NCBI GenBank assembly: GCA_910588565.1
Contig: CAJUPF010000091.1
Span: forward strand, 1-9,598
Reading direction: 5' to 3'
Source: an uncultured Lachnospiraceae bacterium
Lineage (GTDB): Bacteria > Bacillota > Clostridia > Lachnospirales > Lachnospiraceae
DNA length: 9,598 bases
The number at the start of each line of letters is the position of its first letter. The first letter of the stretch is position 1. Positions 1-6,804 of this stretch are shown piece after piece. The position numbers and the translations under genes are program-made. The notes under the pieces were generated by a model that worked only from the letters and a program-made list of their open reading frames with translations, had not been told where the DNA came from and searched no databases.

Positions 1-990
1 TATGAAGAAAAAAATCTGCCGCAGGACAATTATGAAATCATCACTGATTTTTTTGCAGCGCATGAAATAGATACGGCGTATGATTGCACTTTTAGTTTGT
101 ATCTTCCGAAAAAAGCTGATTTTCACAATCGGATCAAGTATGACTTTCCTGTCGTGGCGATTTCTTTAAGTGATTATAATGCAATACGGAAAATGCTGGG
201 ATATGAGCGGATTTCTTTAGGAGAAAATGAATTTATAACACAGTGGAAAACAATCGCAACGGAAGAAGAAAGAAATAGTTTTATTGCAGAACATACCAGC
301 GTTGTAACAGATGGGGGAACGTTGAATATTTCCGAGCAGTCTTATTCCGAGGAAGCAATGGGAGAAACACTTTATAATTCCTATACAGATGTCCTTTATG
401 TATTCCCGGATAAAATATGTGAGGAATTGCTGCCAGTTATAAGAAACCGTTATATTACAACAACAAAAAACATCACTTATGAAAACGCAAGGGAGCTGGA
501 AAGGCTTTTTGCAGCAGAATACCCGGAGCAGGCAGAAAGCGGTGCCTTGTATGGTGTGCGTTTCAGCACGCTTCAAACAAATAGCGCAATCGCAAATAAC
601 TTTATTCTGCAAACAGGCATGATTTATGGTGCGGTTGTACTGATGGTAATTTGCCTTACAGTGCTTTCTTTACAGCAGCTTTTAGACGCAGGGCAATATA
701 AATACCGCTTTTCTGTACTCCGAAAATTAGGTGTAGATGAGCAGCATATCAAGAAACTTATCTTGAAACAGTTGTGTGTATGGTTTGGGCTTCCGATTAT
801 CGTAGCAATCATGGCAGCCGCTGTTGTGATTGGTTATTTTATCCGGACCATATCAGCCGAGGTCTCTGCATATATAGGTTTTACCACATTGATGTTACAA
901 ATTGGGGTAACAGTGGGTATTTTGGCAATCTTATTGCTTTGCTATTTTATCAGCACGTGGGTTATCTTTAGATGTTCTGTTCATTCGTAG
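1..990 (+). CDS. ABC transporter permease, FtsX/BceB-like, 5' end outside window
   Basis: The frame is open from base 1 to the TAG at 988-990, giving 329 visible residues with the start upstream of the window. Visible residues 1 to about 200 are soluble and look like the extracytoplasmic domain of a large FtsX-family permease. Three hydrophobic segments follow at about 205-226, 260-280 and 298-322. Between the first two lies a charged cytoplasmic stretch (YKYRFSVLRKLGVDEQHIKK), typical of the loop that couples FtsX-type permeases to their ATPase. Such proteins (BceB-like, roughly 600-700 residues) work with an ATPase, often encoded just upstream, in peptide-antibiotic resistance or sensing. 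The partner would lie outside the window. The family assignment rests on topology and the coupling-loop pattern. The substrate is unknown. No terminator is visible after the stop, and the sequence after it is decayed. Confidence 0.8.
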   Translation, partial: YEEKNLPQDNYEIITDFFAAHEIDTAYDCTFSLYLPKKADFHNRIKYDFPVVAISLSDYNAIRKMLGYERISLGENEFITQWKTIATEEERNSFIAEHTSVVTDGGTLNISEQSYSEEAMGETLYNSYTDVLYVFPDKICEELLPVIRNRYITTTKNITYENARELERLFAAEYPEQAESGALYGVRFSTLQTNSAIANNFILQTGMIYGAVVLMVICLTVLSLQQLLDAGQYKYRFSVLRKLGVDEQHIKKLILKQLCVWFGLPIIVAIMAAAVVIGYFIRTISAEVSAYIGFTTLMLQIGVTVGILAILLLCYFISTWVIFRCSVHS

Positions 991-1208
991 TGCAGCTTGC
1001 AGCAAAGGCAGCCGAGCCAGTCAACGTTATCTCCAAAGCGCGCCGTACAGCGGATGGTTACCACAGGTTCATCCTTTGGGGCGGCAAGCACACAAGAACG
1101 GAATAGCGGCTCTTAAAGGTATATTTGCAGCCTGTTTGGAACTGACGCTGTAACATGGTCATATATCCTCAAAGTTTTACCACAATTATTAAAGCCTTTG
1201 TGGAATAA
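991..1208. other. Non-coding or decayed stretch, origin unknown
   Basis: This stretch holds no convincing gene. It is more GC-rich than the permease before it. On the + strand a short frame is open from the permease stop to a stop near 1103. On the - strand a 34-codon frame starts at an ATG near 1161 with a GAGGAT-like site just upstream, and another - strand frame is open from about 1103 to 984 with a cysteine-rich end (WLGCLCCKLHYE). None is long enough to decide. A 6-bp inverted repeat (CCACAA at 1180-1185, TTGTGG at 1198-1203) lacks a T-run and is not a terminator. The abrupt change from permease code to this material and then to a gene remnant suggests an old insertion or deletion junction. 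Confidence 0.4.
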
Positions 1209-1538
1209 GGAGATTGTATTATGATTAGACGCTGTGCAGACATAATTTTGAAAGAATATAGCCCGCTTAATATTTTTGTAGATGCTGATATGGACTCAAA
1301 GCTAAAACGGTGTGTAGAACGGGTGCCAAAAGGGGAAACCTTCACTTGTACAGAGATTGAACGTCAGATACGGCAGGTAGACAAAGAACGCACAAAGCAC
1401 CGGAAATCTTATATCGGCGCAAAAGGAAATGCACGTTCAAATTAAAATACCTCTGGCATAGAAGTTTAAAAGATAGTTCCCGTACTGGCTGAATCCATTA
1501 AGGTTTGGTTTGAGAGCAGGATTGCGAATAAAACATGA
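1209..1538 (+). pseudogene. Remnant of a cytidylate kinase-like protein
   Basis: One frame from GGA at 1209 to the TGA at 1536-1538 reads like the C-terminal half of the cytidylate kinase-like family (AAA_26-type P-loop kinases common in Clostridia). GDCIMIRRCADIIL resembles the family's G-x-C-V-I-x-GRCAD-x-x-L motif, with the motif glycine changed to arginine. NIFVDADMDSKLKRC resembles the I-F-I-x-AD segment with its following arginines, and RQVDKERTKHRKSYIG resembles the lid-like K-x-D-K-x-R region. After a stop at 1443-1445 the same frame gives NTSGIEV, another stop at 1467-1469, then KIVPVLAESIKVWFESR, which fits the family's C-terminal helix. The P-loop half is missing and a few residues before NTSG appear deleted. 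The ATG at 1221 with an AAGGAG upstream imitates a start, but family similarity continues upstream of it, so the 74-codon frame is probably not a real small gene. The family match is from memory. Confidence 0.72.
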
Positions 1539-1570
1539 GTATTCTCTCTGATTCCTTTGCAAATACACTC

Positions 1571-1599
1571 TTGACAAAAGTATAACATCGTGTTATATT
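1571..1599 (+). promoter_or_regulatory. Promoter of the BlaI/M56 operon
   Basis: A perfect -35 box TTGACA (1571-1576) and a -10 box TATATT (1594-1599) are separated by 17 bp, a strong sigma-A-type arrangement. An operator-like inverted repeat fills the spacer and touches the -10 box, so a bound repressor would block RNA polymerase. Confidence 0.85.
1581..1597. promoter_or_regulatory. Probable BlaI operator 1
   Basis: TATAACA at 1581-1587 and TGTTATA at 1591-1597 form a perfect 7-bp inverted repeat around a 3-bp centre. It lies between the -35 and -10 boxes and overlaps the -10. Its position and dyad symmetry fit binding by the BlaI-type dimer encoded immediately downstream. Binding itself is inferred. 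Confidence 0.75.
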
Positions 1600-1605
1600 T
1601 TAATT

Positions 1606-1622
1606 ATCAACATCATGTTATA
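1606..1622. promoter_or_regulatory. Probable BlaI operator 2
   Basis: AACATCATGTT (1609-1619) is a perfect 5-bp inverted repeat. The 14 bp at 1609-1622 repeat operator 1 (1584-1597) with one mismatch, 25 bp downstream. The left arm is weaker (ATCAACA instead of TATAACA). It lies just upstream of the ribosome binding site, where a second dimer would add to the block. Confidence 0.7.
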
Positions 1623-1640
1623 CATTAGGAGGATAAAACC

Positions 1641-2024
1641 GTGGCACAGCAGCTATCCAATGCCGAACTTGAAATTATGAAAATCGTATGGGGGAACCCG
1701 GAGAACGTGACGCTGTTTCCCTATATCATGGACGGACTGGCGTCTAAGGGCAGGCCATGTCAAAAAAATACTTTGATTGTTCTTCTGTCACGTCTGATAA
1801 ACAAGGGCTTTTTGAGTTCTAAGAAAATCGGGCGCCGCAACGAATATACCACGCTTATTTCTGAAACGGAATACCAGACGGCGCAGACCAAAAACTTCCT
1901 GGATAAAATCTACGAAGGAAGCGCAAAAGGGCTGGTTTCCAATTTGATTATGGGCGATTTGCTGGCAGATGACGAATACGAAGAACTAAAACGTCTGCTG
2001 GAGAACGGGAAGGGGAAACAATGA
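1641..2024 (+). CDS. BlaI/MecI/CopY-family transcriptional repressor
   Basis: This 127-residue protein has the usual length and layout of BlaI/MecI repressors. A winged helix occupies residues about 5-75 (LSNAELEIMKIVWGNP at the start; recognition-helix region QKNTLIVLLSRLINKGFL at 41-58), followed by a C-terminal dimerization part. In Staphylococcus aureus BlaI, proteolysis between Asn101 and Phe102 inactivates the repressor. Here LVSNLI places Asn101-Leu102 at the matching position, so the protein should be cleavable. The start is GTG at 1641, fixed by AGGAGG at 1627-1632. The stop overlaps the start of the M56 sensor gene (ATGA, 4 bp), indicating a translationally coupled pair. The two dyads in its own promoter indicate autoregulation. 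Other members of the regulon are not visible, since no second copy of the full operator occurs in the window. Confidence 0.93.
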   Translation: MAQQLSNAELEIMKIVWGNPENVTLFPYIMDGLASKGRPCQKNTLIVLLSRLINKGFLSSKKIGRRNEYTTLISETEYQTAQTKNFLDKIYEGSAKGLVSNLIMGDLLADDEYEELKRLLENGKGKQ

Positions 2025-3844
2025 ACGCAGTATTAAAAATCTTCTTGTCGATGTCTGTATCCGGCGGTTTGCTTATCCTGGCCTTGCTTTTGGGCAAACG
2101 ATTTTTAAAAGACAAAATCAGCCGTCAATGGCAGTATTACATTTGGCTTGTTGTTATTTTGCGGCTGCTGCTCCCTTTGGAAGCGGACATAAATCTGCTG
2201 GGAAAACCCTATCAGGCGATGGAACAGGCGGGTACCCAGGCGGCTCTTATACAGCAGCATCCCCTGCCAAATGCTCCGGGAGACGTCTCTGCTCCTGCCG
2301 CCGGTTTGGAGCGGGACTGGGAAAACGCGATTGATCCGGCAGAAGATTTAACAGAAGCCCGCCCTCTTCGGGATATTGGTTCGCTGCTGGCAAATCATAT
2401 CTGGCTGCTTTGGCTGACGGCCGCGCTGGGTCTGCTGATACGAAAGATAACAATCTATCAGAGCTTTATTCGGTATATCAAAGCGGGATTGACCCCGGTT
2501 TCTGACATTGAAATCCTGGATCGGCTTTCCATTGCTGCGGAACAGACCGGCATAAAAAAGCCGGTAGAGCTTTGTAACCACCCGCTGATTTCTTCGCCTT
2601 TGCTGATTGGTTTTTTCCATCCATGTATTGTACTGCCAGGCACGGTTATTTCCCAGAATGATTTGCCATATATCATTATGCACGAGCTGACGCACTATAA
2701 ACGGCGGGATATGTTTTATAAATGGCTGGTGCAGGTTACGGTCTGTCTGCATTGGTTTAACCCGCTTGTGCATCTTATGAGCCGTGAAATTACAAAAGCG
2801 TGTGAATTTTCCTGTGACGAAGCTGTCCTTACAAAAATGGGATGCGCCAATGCGCAGGATTATGGGAAAACTTTACTTAACGCTATGGCAGCAGTCAAAA
2901 GTTACAAAGAAAATCCTGGAGCCGTCACTTTAAGTGAAAATAAGCGGCTTTTGAAAGAAAGGTTAGGTGCGATTATGAATTTTAGAAAAAAATCAAAAAT
3001 GGTTTGGCTTTTGACAGGCGTGCTGACGCTGTGTATCATATCCGGCGCATCTTTTATCGGCATTTACCCTGCTGCCGCCGCATTCAATCAGACGCCGGGC
3101 AAATCTTCTAAGACATCGGGCCTGGCAGAAGCAGCCAAAACTCCCGCACAGGGAAAAACAGGCGTATTCAACAAAGATTATGCTTCGCAAGCGGAACAAT
3201 ACTATGAAGCCGGCAGTTTGCCATTGTTTGAAATGACTTTTCCCCGGCTGGATGAAAGCGAACAAAGAAAGTGGCTTGAAAAATTCTATGCAGATGATAA
3301 CGCCGCGTTCTTCTCTGTCGCGGTAAGTGAGCTTTATACAGATGCTCCGCTAATTGCTGAACTTGCGGAAAAAGCATATAAAGATAATGAGATTGCGATT
3401 TTCTCCATATTAGCAGACTGTATGGATGCAGCAGAACTTGAACTCTGGCTGGACAGGGCGTTAGAAGATGATAATTGGAGTTTCCAGTCAATGCTGTTTG
3501 ACAAGTTAAATATGGATGATGAAAAAGATGCTAAAGAAAAGGAATGGGATGAGCAGCAGTTAGCAGAATATCGGGCGGCAGGCGTTACGAAGGATGGGAA
3601 AAAATATTATTACCAGGGACAGCTGGTCAATATTTTTCTGGATATCCGATCTGACGGCTCCTTTTATACATTGGATATGAATGCGGCAGGAACGATTAAT
3701 ATCAAGATTATTCGCAATACGGATAACAAAATTACAGGCGTTGCCTATATGACGGATGAAGAAGTGGTTGAACTGCTTGGAGATGATGAACGGGACGATT
3801 TGCAGGAAATTGCAAAAGGCAGAATCCCTCGCCAAACCCGATGA
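2021..3844 (+). CDS. M56-family (BlaR1/MecR1-like) membrane metalloprotease sensor with a non-penicillin-binding outer domain
   Basis: This 607-residue protein is the likely antirepressor for the upstream BlaI-type protein. Membrane segments are at about 5-28, 34-53, 124-141 and 327-348. The M56 protease lies between segments 3 and 4: zinc motif HELTH at 221-225, and a downstream glutamate in CEFSCDEAV (Glu262, Asp266), as in the M56 family. Family knowledge: the outer domain senses a signal, the cytoplasmic-side protease becomes active and the repressor is cleaved. Unlike BlaR1/MecR1, the outer part (about 350-607) has no recognisable SxxK serine penicillin-binding domain. It has three to four units of 28-30 residues (about 399-427, 428-457, 458-485, then a degenerate one), each with a (L/A)F(F/E)-like start and a D-N end, probably helical hairpins. 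A tail domain (about 521-590) rich in aromatic and beta-type sequence follows. The ligand is unknown. A different frame stays open past the stop (see findings). Confidence 0.88.
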   Translation: MNAVLKIFLSMSVSGGLLILALLLGKRFLKDKISRQWQYYIWLVVILRLLLPLEADINLLGKPYQAMEQAGTQAALIQQHPLPNAPGDVSAPAAGLERDWENAIDPAEDLTEARPLRDIGSLLANHIWLLWLTAALGLLIRKITIYQSFIRYIKAGLTPVSDIEILDRLSIAAEQTGIKKPVELCNHPLISSPLLIGFFHPCIVLPGTVISQNDLPYIIMHELTHYKRRDMFYKWLVQVTVCLHWFNPLVHLMSREITKACEFSCDEAVLTKMGCANAQDYGKTLLNAMAAVKSYKENPGAVTLSENKRLLKERLGAIMNFRKKSKMVWLLTGVLTLCIISGASFIGIYPAAAAFNQTPGKSSKTSGLAEAAKTPAQGKTGVFNKDYASQAEQYYEAGSLPLFEMTFPRLDESEQRKWLEKFYADDNAAFFSVAVSELYTDAPLIAELAEKAYKDNEIAIFSILADCMDAAELELWLDRALEDDNWSFQSMLFDKLNMDDEKDAKEKEWDEQQLAEYRAAGVTKDGKKYYYQGQLVNIFLDIRSDGSFYTLDMNAAGTINIKIIRNTDNKITGVAYMTDEEVVELLGDDERDDLQEIAKGRIPRQTR

Positions 3845-3930
3845 TGGATTTTTAAGCTCAACCTACTATTCCGTGCAGGACCTGATTCGCAGCAGACGCA
3901 ATTAAATGGATAGGAAACAGTGAGGTAAGA
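3845..3930. other. Spacer between M56 sensor and response regulator
   Basis: This 86-bp spacer has no terminator-like hairpin and no clear promoter. A GAGGT ribosome binding site is at 3922-3926. A frame different from the sensor gene stays open to a TAA at about 3903-3905. The lack of a terminator means the sensor operon could read into the two-component genes. Confidence 0.5.
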
Positions 3931-3933
3931 ATG

Positions 3934-4614
3934 ATGTGTGAAAAAAAGCGTATATTGATAGCAGATGATGAACCAGGAATTATTCAGTTGTTAAGGGATT
4001 ATTTTGAGTTGCAGAATTATCAGGTGATAGAGGCCCGGAATGGGCTGGAAGTATTAGGGCGGCTGAACCAGGAACCAGACATTATATTGCTGGATGTTAA
4101 TATGCCCATGCTTGACGGCTTTGCTGTATGTGAGCAGATTCGTGCCCATGTTGTATGTCCGATTGTGTTTTTATCCGCGAAGGTTGAGGAAGCAGACCGG
4201 ATCAAAGGATTGATGCTGGGCGGGGATGACTATATACTGAAGCCGTTCAGCATTGAAGAGCTGGGAGCAAGGGTGGAGGCGCATCTTCGGAGAGAAGAAC
4301 GTAAGAAAACGGATGAGATGGTTAAGCTATTTGGCCGCCTGTCGATTCATTATGGAGAGTATAGCGTATATTATGAGGGACAGCCGCTGAATCTGACGAA
4401 GACGGAGTATGGAATCGTAGAAGTGTTGTCGCTGCATGCCGGTCAGGTATTCAGCAAGGAACAGCTGTATGAGAGAACCCGTGGATTTGACGGGAATGCC
4501 GACAGTGCAATTATTATGGAGCATATACGCAGAATACGGAATAAAATAGGAAAATATACAGATCAAACGTATATACAGACCGTATGGGGAGTGGGATATC
4601 GATGGATTGGCTAG
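3934..4614 (+). CDS. OmpR/PhoB-family DNA-binding response regulator
   Basis: It has a receiver domain (about 1-120) followed by an OmpR-type winged helix (about 128-226). Counting from the ATG at 3931, the acidic pocket is Asp12-Asp13, the phosphoacceptor is Asp55 in ILLDVNMPMLDG, the switch serine is Ser82 and the conserved lysine is Lys104 in ILKPF. The output domain carries the family pattern LNLTKTEYGIVEVL, then FSKEQLYERTRGF, and ends WGVGYRWIG. Two ATGs stand together (3931 and 3934). The GAGG site at 3922-3925 is 5 nt from the first and 8 nt from the second, so the second is preferred. The histidine kinase gene overlaps its 3' end, a tight two-component pair. Its likely target is the ABC operon that starts 91 bp after the kinase. 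This is inferred from gene order, and no clear direct repeats for binding were identified. Confidence 0.94.
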   Translation: MCEKKRILIADDEPGIIQLLRDYFELQNYQVIEARNGLEVLGRLNQEPDIILLDVNMPMLDGFAVCEQIRAHVVCPIVFLSAKVEEADRIKGLMLGGDDYILKPFSIEELGARVEAHLRREERKKTDEMVKLFGRLSIHYGEYSVYYEGQPLNLTKTEYGIVEVLSLHAGQVFSKEQLYERTRGFDGNADSAIIMEHIRRIRNKIGKYTDQTYIQTVWGVGYRWIG

Positions 4615-5828
4615 AAGAAAAGCTGGAGGAGCTGCAAAGTTATATCAGGAATCTTTCCTTTCGTAAAGCTATGATTGCCTATATTCTGGCGCTGGCTGTG
4701 GTTGTGGCAGGAATATCATATCTGACGATGATTGCCTGCTGGCAGTGGGAGATGGCGGAGTGGATACGGTATGAACAGGCGGATTTTTCAGAGCTGGTTT
4801 ACAGGAAGGGGCTTTGGTGGGGATTCTGGCATCAATTTGCGGAACAGACAGATTCTGTTAAAATATTGTTATTGGATATGATTCGGGTGTGGTGCCCGTT
4901 TTTTTATTCATTTGCGGGGATGATTGTAACAATTTGTATTTTCTATAAAAAACGGCTGGCCAGGCCGCTTTCCATTCTTGCGGACAGTGTAGAGAAAATT
5001 CGGGAAAATGATCTTGCATTCCGGGTGGATTATGAGAGCAGGGACGAGTTGGGAAAACTCTGCGATTCTGTGGAGGATATGCGTGCGGAGCTTGTCCATG
5101 GAAAGGAGGAGATGTGGAGGCTTGTGGAACGGCAGAAAGAGTTAAATGCCGCATTTGCCCATGATCTGCGGACTCCGCTTACGGTGCTGCGGGGCTATAC
5201 GGATTTTCTGGCGCGCTATATCCCGGAGGGAAAAATCAGTGAGGAGAAAATGTATGATACGCTGGCGCTGATGTCCAGGCATCTGAGGCGGCTGGAGAAT
5301 TACAGCCGCACCATGAAGGGAATCCAAAGCATTGAGGAGGTTCCATTTTCACCAGAACAGATGGAGCTTAGGGGAATCCAGAAGAAGATAGAAGAAGTTA
5401 CGTTTGCCCTGAATCAGGTGGGAGATATTAAGATACATTACAGGAAATGGGAAGAAGATGATACGTTTCAGGTGGAGGCCGACGATAATATCATTATGGA
5501 AGTTTTGGAAAATGTGCTTTCAAACGCCATCCGCTATGCGGGAAACGAGATCGAGGTCTGGTCCTGGTATGATGAAAAAAAGATGGAATTTCTGCTGGCT
5601 GTCCGGGATGACGGAAAGGGGTTTTCCAAAGAGCAGCTGAAAAAAGCGTTGCAGCCATACTATAAAGAACGGAAAAGCATGGAGATGGATGAGCATTTTG
5701 GAATCGGACTTCATATTTGCAGGGAGTTTTGTAAAATACATGGCGGAGCGTTGAATGTAGCAAACAGTATACGGGGTGGAGCGGTTGTCACGGCGTCGTT
5801 TTCATTCGCTCCAGCAGCTCCGCTCTGA
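4602..5828 (+). CDS. Sensor histidine kinase (HisKA/HATPase_c) with HAMP domain
   Basis: From ATG 4602 the protein has 408 residues. Membrane segments at about 23-47 and 95-115 enclose a short outer loop of about 47 residues rich in Trp and charged residues. A HAMP domain follows (about 117-168). The H-box is FAHDLRTPLTVLRG with His187. The catalytic domain shows the N-box ENVLSNAIRYA (303-313), the G1 box DDGKGF (336-341) and the G2 box HFGIGLH (365-371). All are intact, so it should be active. The start at 4602 overlaps the regulator gene by 13 bp and has a GGGAGTGGG purine-rich stretch upstream. An in-frame ATG at 4584 has no such site. The outer loop is longer than in the intramembrane-sensing kinases paired with BceAB transporters but too short for a folded PAS- or Cache-type sensor. 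The signal is unknown. Confidence 0.94.
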   Translation: MDWLEEKLEELQSYIRNLSFRKAMIAYILALAVVVAGISYLTMIACWQWEMAEWIRYEQADFSELVYRKGLWWGFWHQFAEQTDSVKILLLDMIRVWCPFFYSFAGMIVTICIFYKKRLARPLSILADSVEKIRENDLAFRVDYESRDELGKLCDSVEDMRAELVHGKEEMWRLVERQKELNAAFAHDLRTPLTVLRGYTDFLARYIPEGKISEEKMYDTLALMSRHLRRLENYSRTMKGIQSIEEVPFSPEQMELRGIQKKIEEVTFALNQVGDIKIHYRKWEEDDTFQVEADDNIIMEVLENVLSNAIRYAGNEIEVWSWYDEKKMEFLLAVRDDGKGFSKEQLKKALQPYYKERKSMEMDEHFGIGLHICREFCKIHGGALNVANSIRGGAVVTASFSFAPAAPL

Positions 5829-5919
5829 TATTTTATATAAATCTTAATTCATTGTAGGGAAAATATAGAGATTTCCAAGTTACTATATCTGCAATCGGAT
5901 AGATATAGGAGGAAACGTT
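5829..5919. promoter_or_regulatory. Kinase-ABC intergenic region with hairpin next to the ribosome binding site
   Basis: This 91-bp AT-rich gap is the only sizeable break between the two-component genes and the transporter genes, so it is the natural place for a regulator-controlled promoter. No convincing -35/-10 pair is visible, as expected for an activator-dependent promoter. A perfect 8-bp inverted repeat (CTATATCT at 5883-5890, AGATATAG at 5901-5908, 10-nt loop) runs into the AGGAGG ribosome binding site at 5907-5912. GGAAA (5858-5862) and TTTCC (5872-5876) form a weaker inverted repeat upstream. No T-run follows either, so these are not terminators. Confidence 0.5.
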
Positions 5920-6804
5920 ATGTATGCTGCAATCAAAATAAAAAATCTGAATCAATATTATGGCAAAAAGCAGGCTTTAAAAGACATTAATCTTACAATT
6001 CATACCGGAATGTTTGGCCTTCTTGGGAGAAATGGGGCAGGAAAGACAACCTTGATGAAGGTGATTGCGACACTGCTTCCCCGGTCGGAGGGAGAAGTGA
6101 ATGTGTGTGGAAAAAGTACATTAAGGGCATCGGATGTTCGCAGAATTGTGGGGTACCTTCCGCAGGATTTCTCCATGTATCCCAATATGACGGTATATGA
6201 GGCGATGGATTATCTGGGAGTGCTGTCGGGCTTAAGCAGGACGCAGCGCAGGCAGCAGATTTTGGAGCTTCTTGAAAGGGTAAATCTTCAGGATGACCAA
6301 AGGAAGCGGGTAAAAGCGCTCTCCGGCGGGATGAAACGGCGTCTTGGCATTGCCCAGGCAATTCTTCATAACCCGAAGGTTTTGATCGTGGATGAACCGA
6401 CGGCAGGGCTTGATCCGGAGGAGAGAGTGCGCTTCCGCAACCTGCTGTGCGAGATTGCGGAGGAGAGGATCGTGATCCTGTCTACGCATATTGTTGGGGA
6501 TATAGAGGCAACCTGTGAAGATATTGCAGTTTTAGACGGGGGAAAAATTATTTATCAGGGGACGGTGGCGGAGCTGCTGGGCATGACGAAAGGGAAAGTT
6601 TACTCTGCAGAGATCAGCAAGGGAGAGCTGGAAGCTCTGAAGAAGGATTATATTGTAACAAGTATGCTCACTCTGGGAAATAATGTGATGGTACGTTTTC
6701 TGGCGGAAGAGATGCCTTTTGCATCCGCGAAGCTATGTGAGGCTGGCGTGGAGGATGCCTATATGTATCTGATGCATACAGAAAGGGGGGCGTCTGGATG
6801 TTAG
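5920..6804 (+). CDS. ABC transporter ATP-binding protein (ABC-2 exporter type)
   Basis: This 294-residue ATPase has every nucleotide-binding motif intact: Walker A GRNGAGKTT at 36-44 (Lys42), the Q-loop in GYLPQDF (Gln82), the signature LSGGMKRR from 134, Walker B VLIVDEP at 154-160 (Glu159 catalytic) and the H-loop in LSTH (His190). The last 80 residues form the small C-terminal extension common in ABC-2 drug and peptide exporters. It would energise the two permeases encoded next. The start is set by AGGAGG at 5907-5912, 7 nt upstream of the ATG. Its stop overlaps the first permease start by 7 bp. Position behind a two-component pair fits a regulated self-protection or drug/peptide export system. 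A lantibiotic-immunity (LanFEG-like) role is possible, but no lantibiotic biosynthesis genes are present. The substrate cannot be assigned. Confidence 0.94.
   Translation: MYAAIKIKNLNQYYGKKQALKDINLTIHTGMFGLLGRNGAGKTTLMKVIATLLPRSEGEVNVCGKSTLRASDVRRIVGYLPQDFSMYPNMTVYEAMDYLGVLSGLSRTQRRQQILELLERVNLQDDQRKRVKALSGGMKRRLGIAQAILHNPKVLIVDEPTAGLDPEERVRFRNLLCEIAEERIVILSTHIVGDIEATCEDIAVLDGGKIIYQGTVAELLGMTKGKVYSAEISKGELEALKKDYIVTSMLTLGNNVMVRFLAEEMPFASAKLCEAGVEDAYMYLMHTERGASGC

Noticed and set aside
1221..1445. A stand-alone 74-residue gene with an AAGGAG ribosome binding site
   Set aside because: Similarity to cytidylate kinase-like proteins begins upstream of its ATG and continues in the same frame after its stop, so it is part of a pseudogene.
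3934..5828. A VanR/VanS glycopeptide-resistance pair
   Set aside because: The motifs are general to OmpR-type pairs, no vanH/A/X-type ligase or dipeptidase genes are near, and the neighbours are ABC exporter genes.
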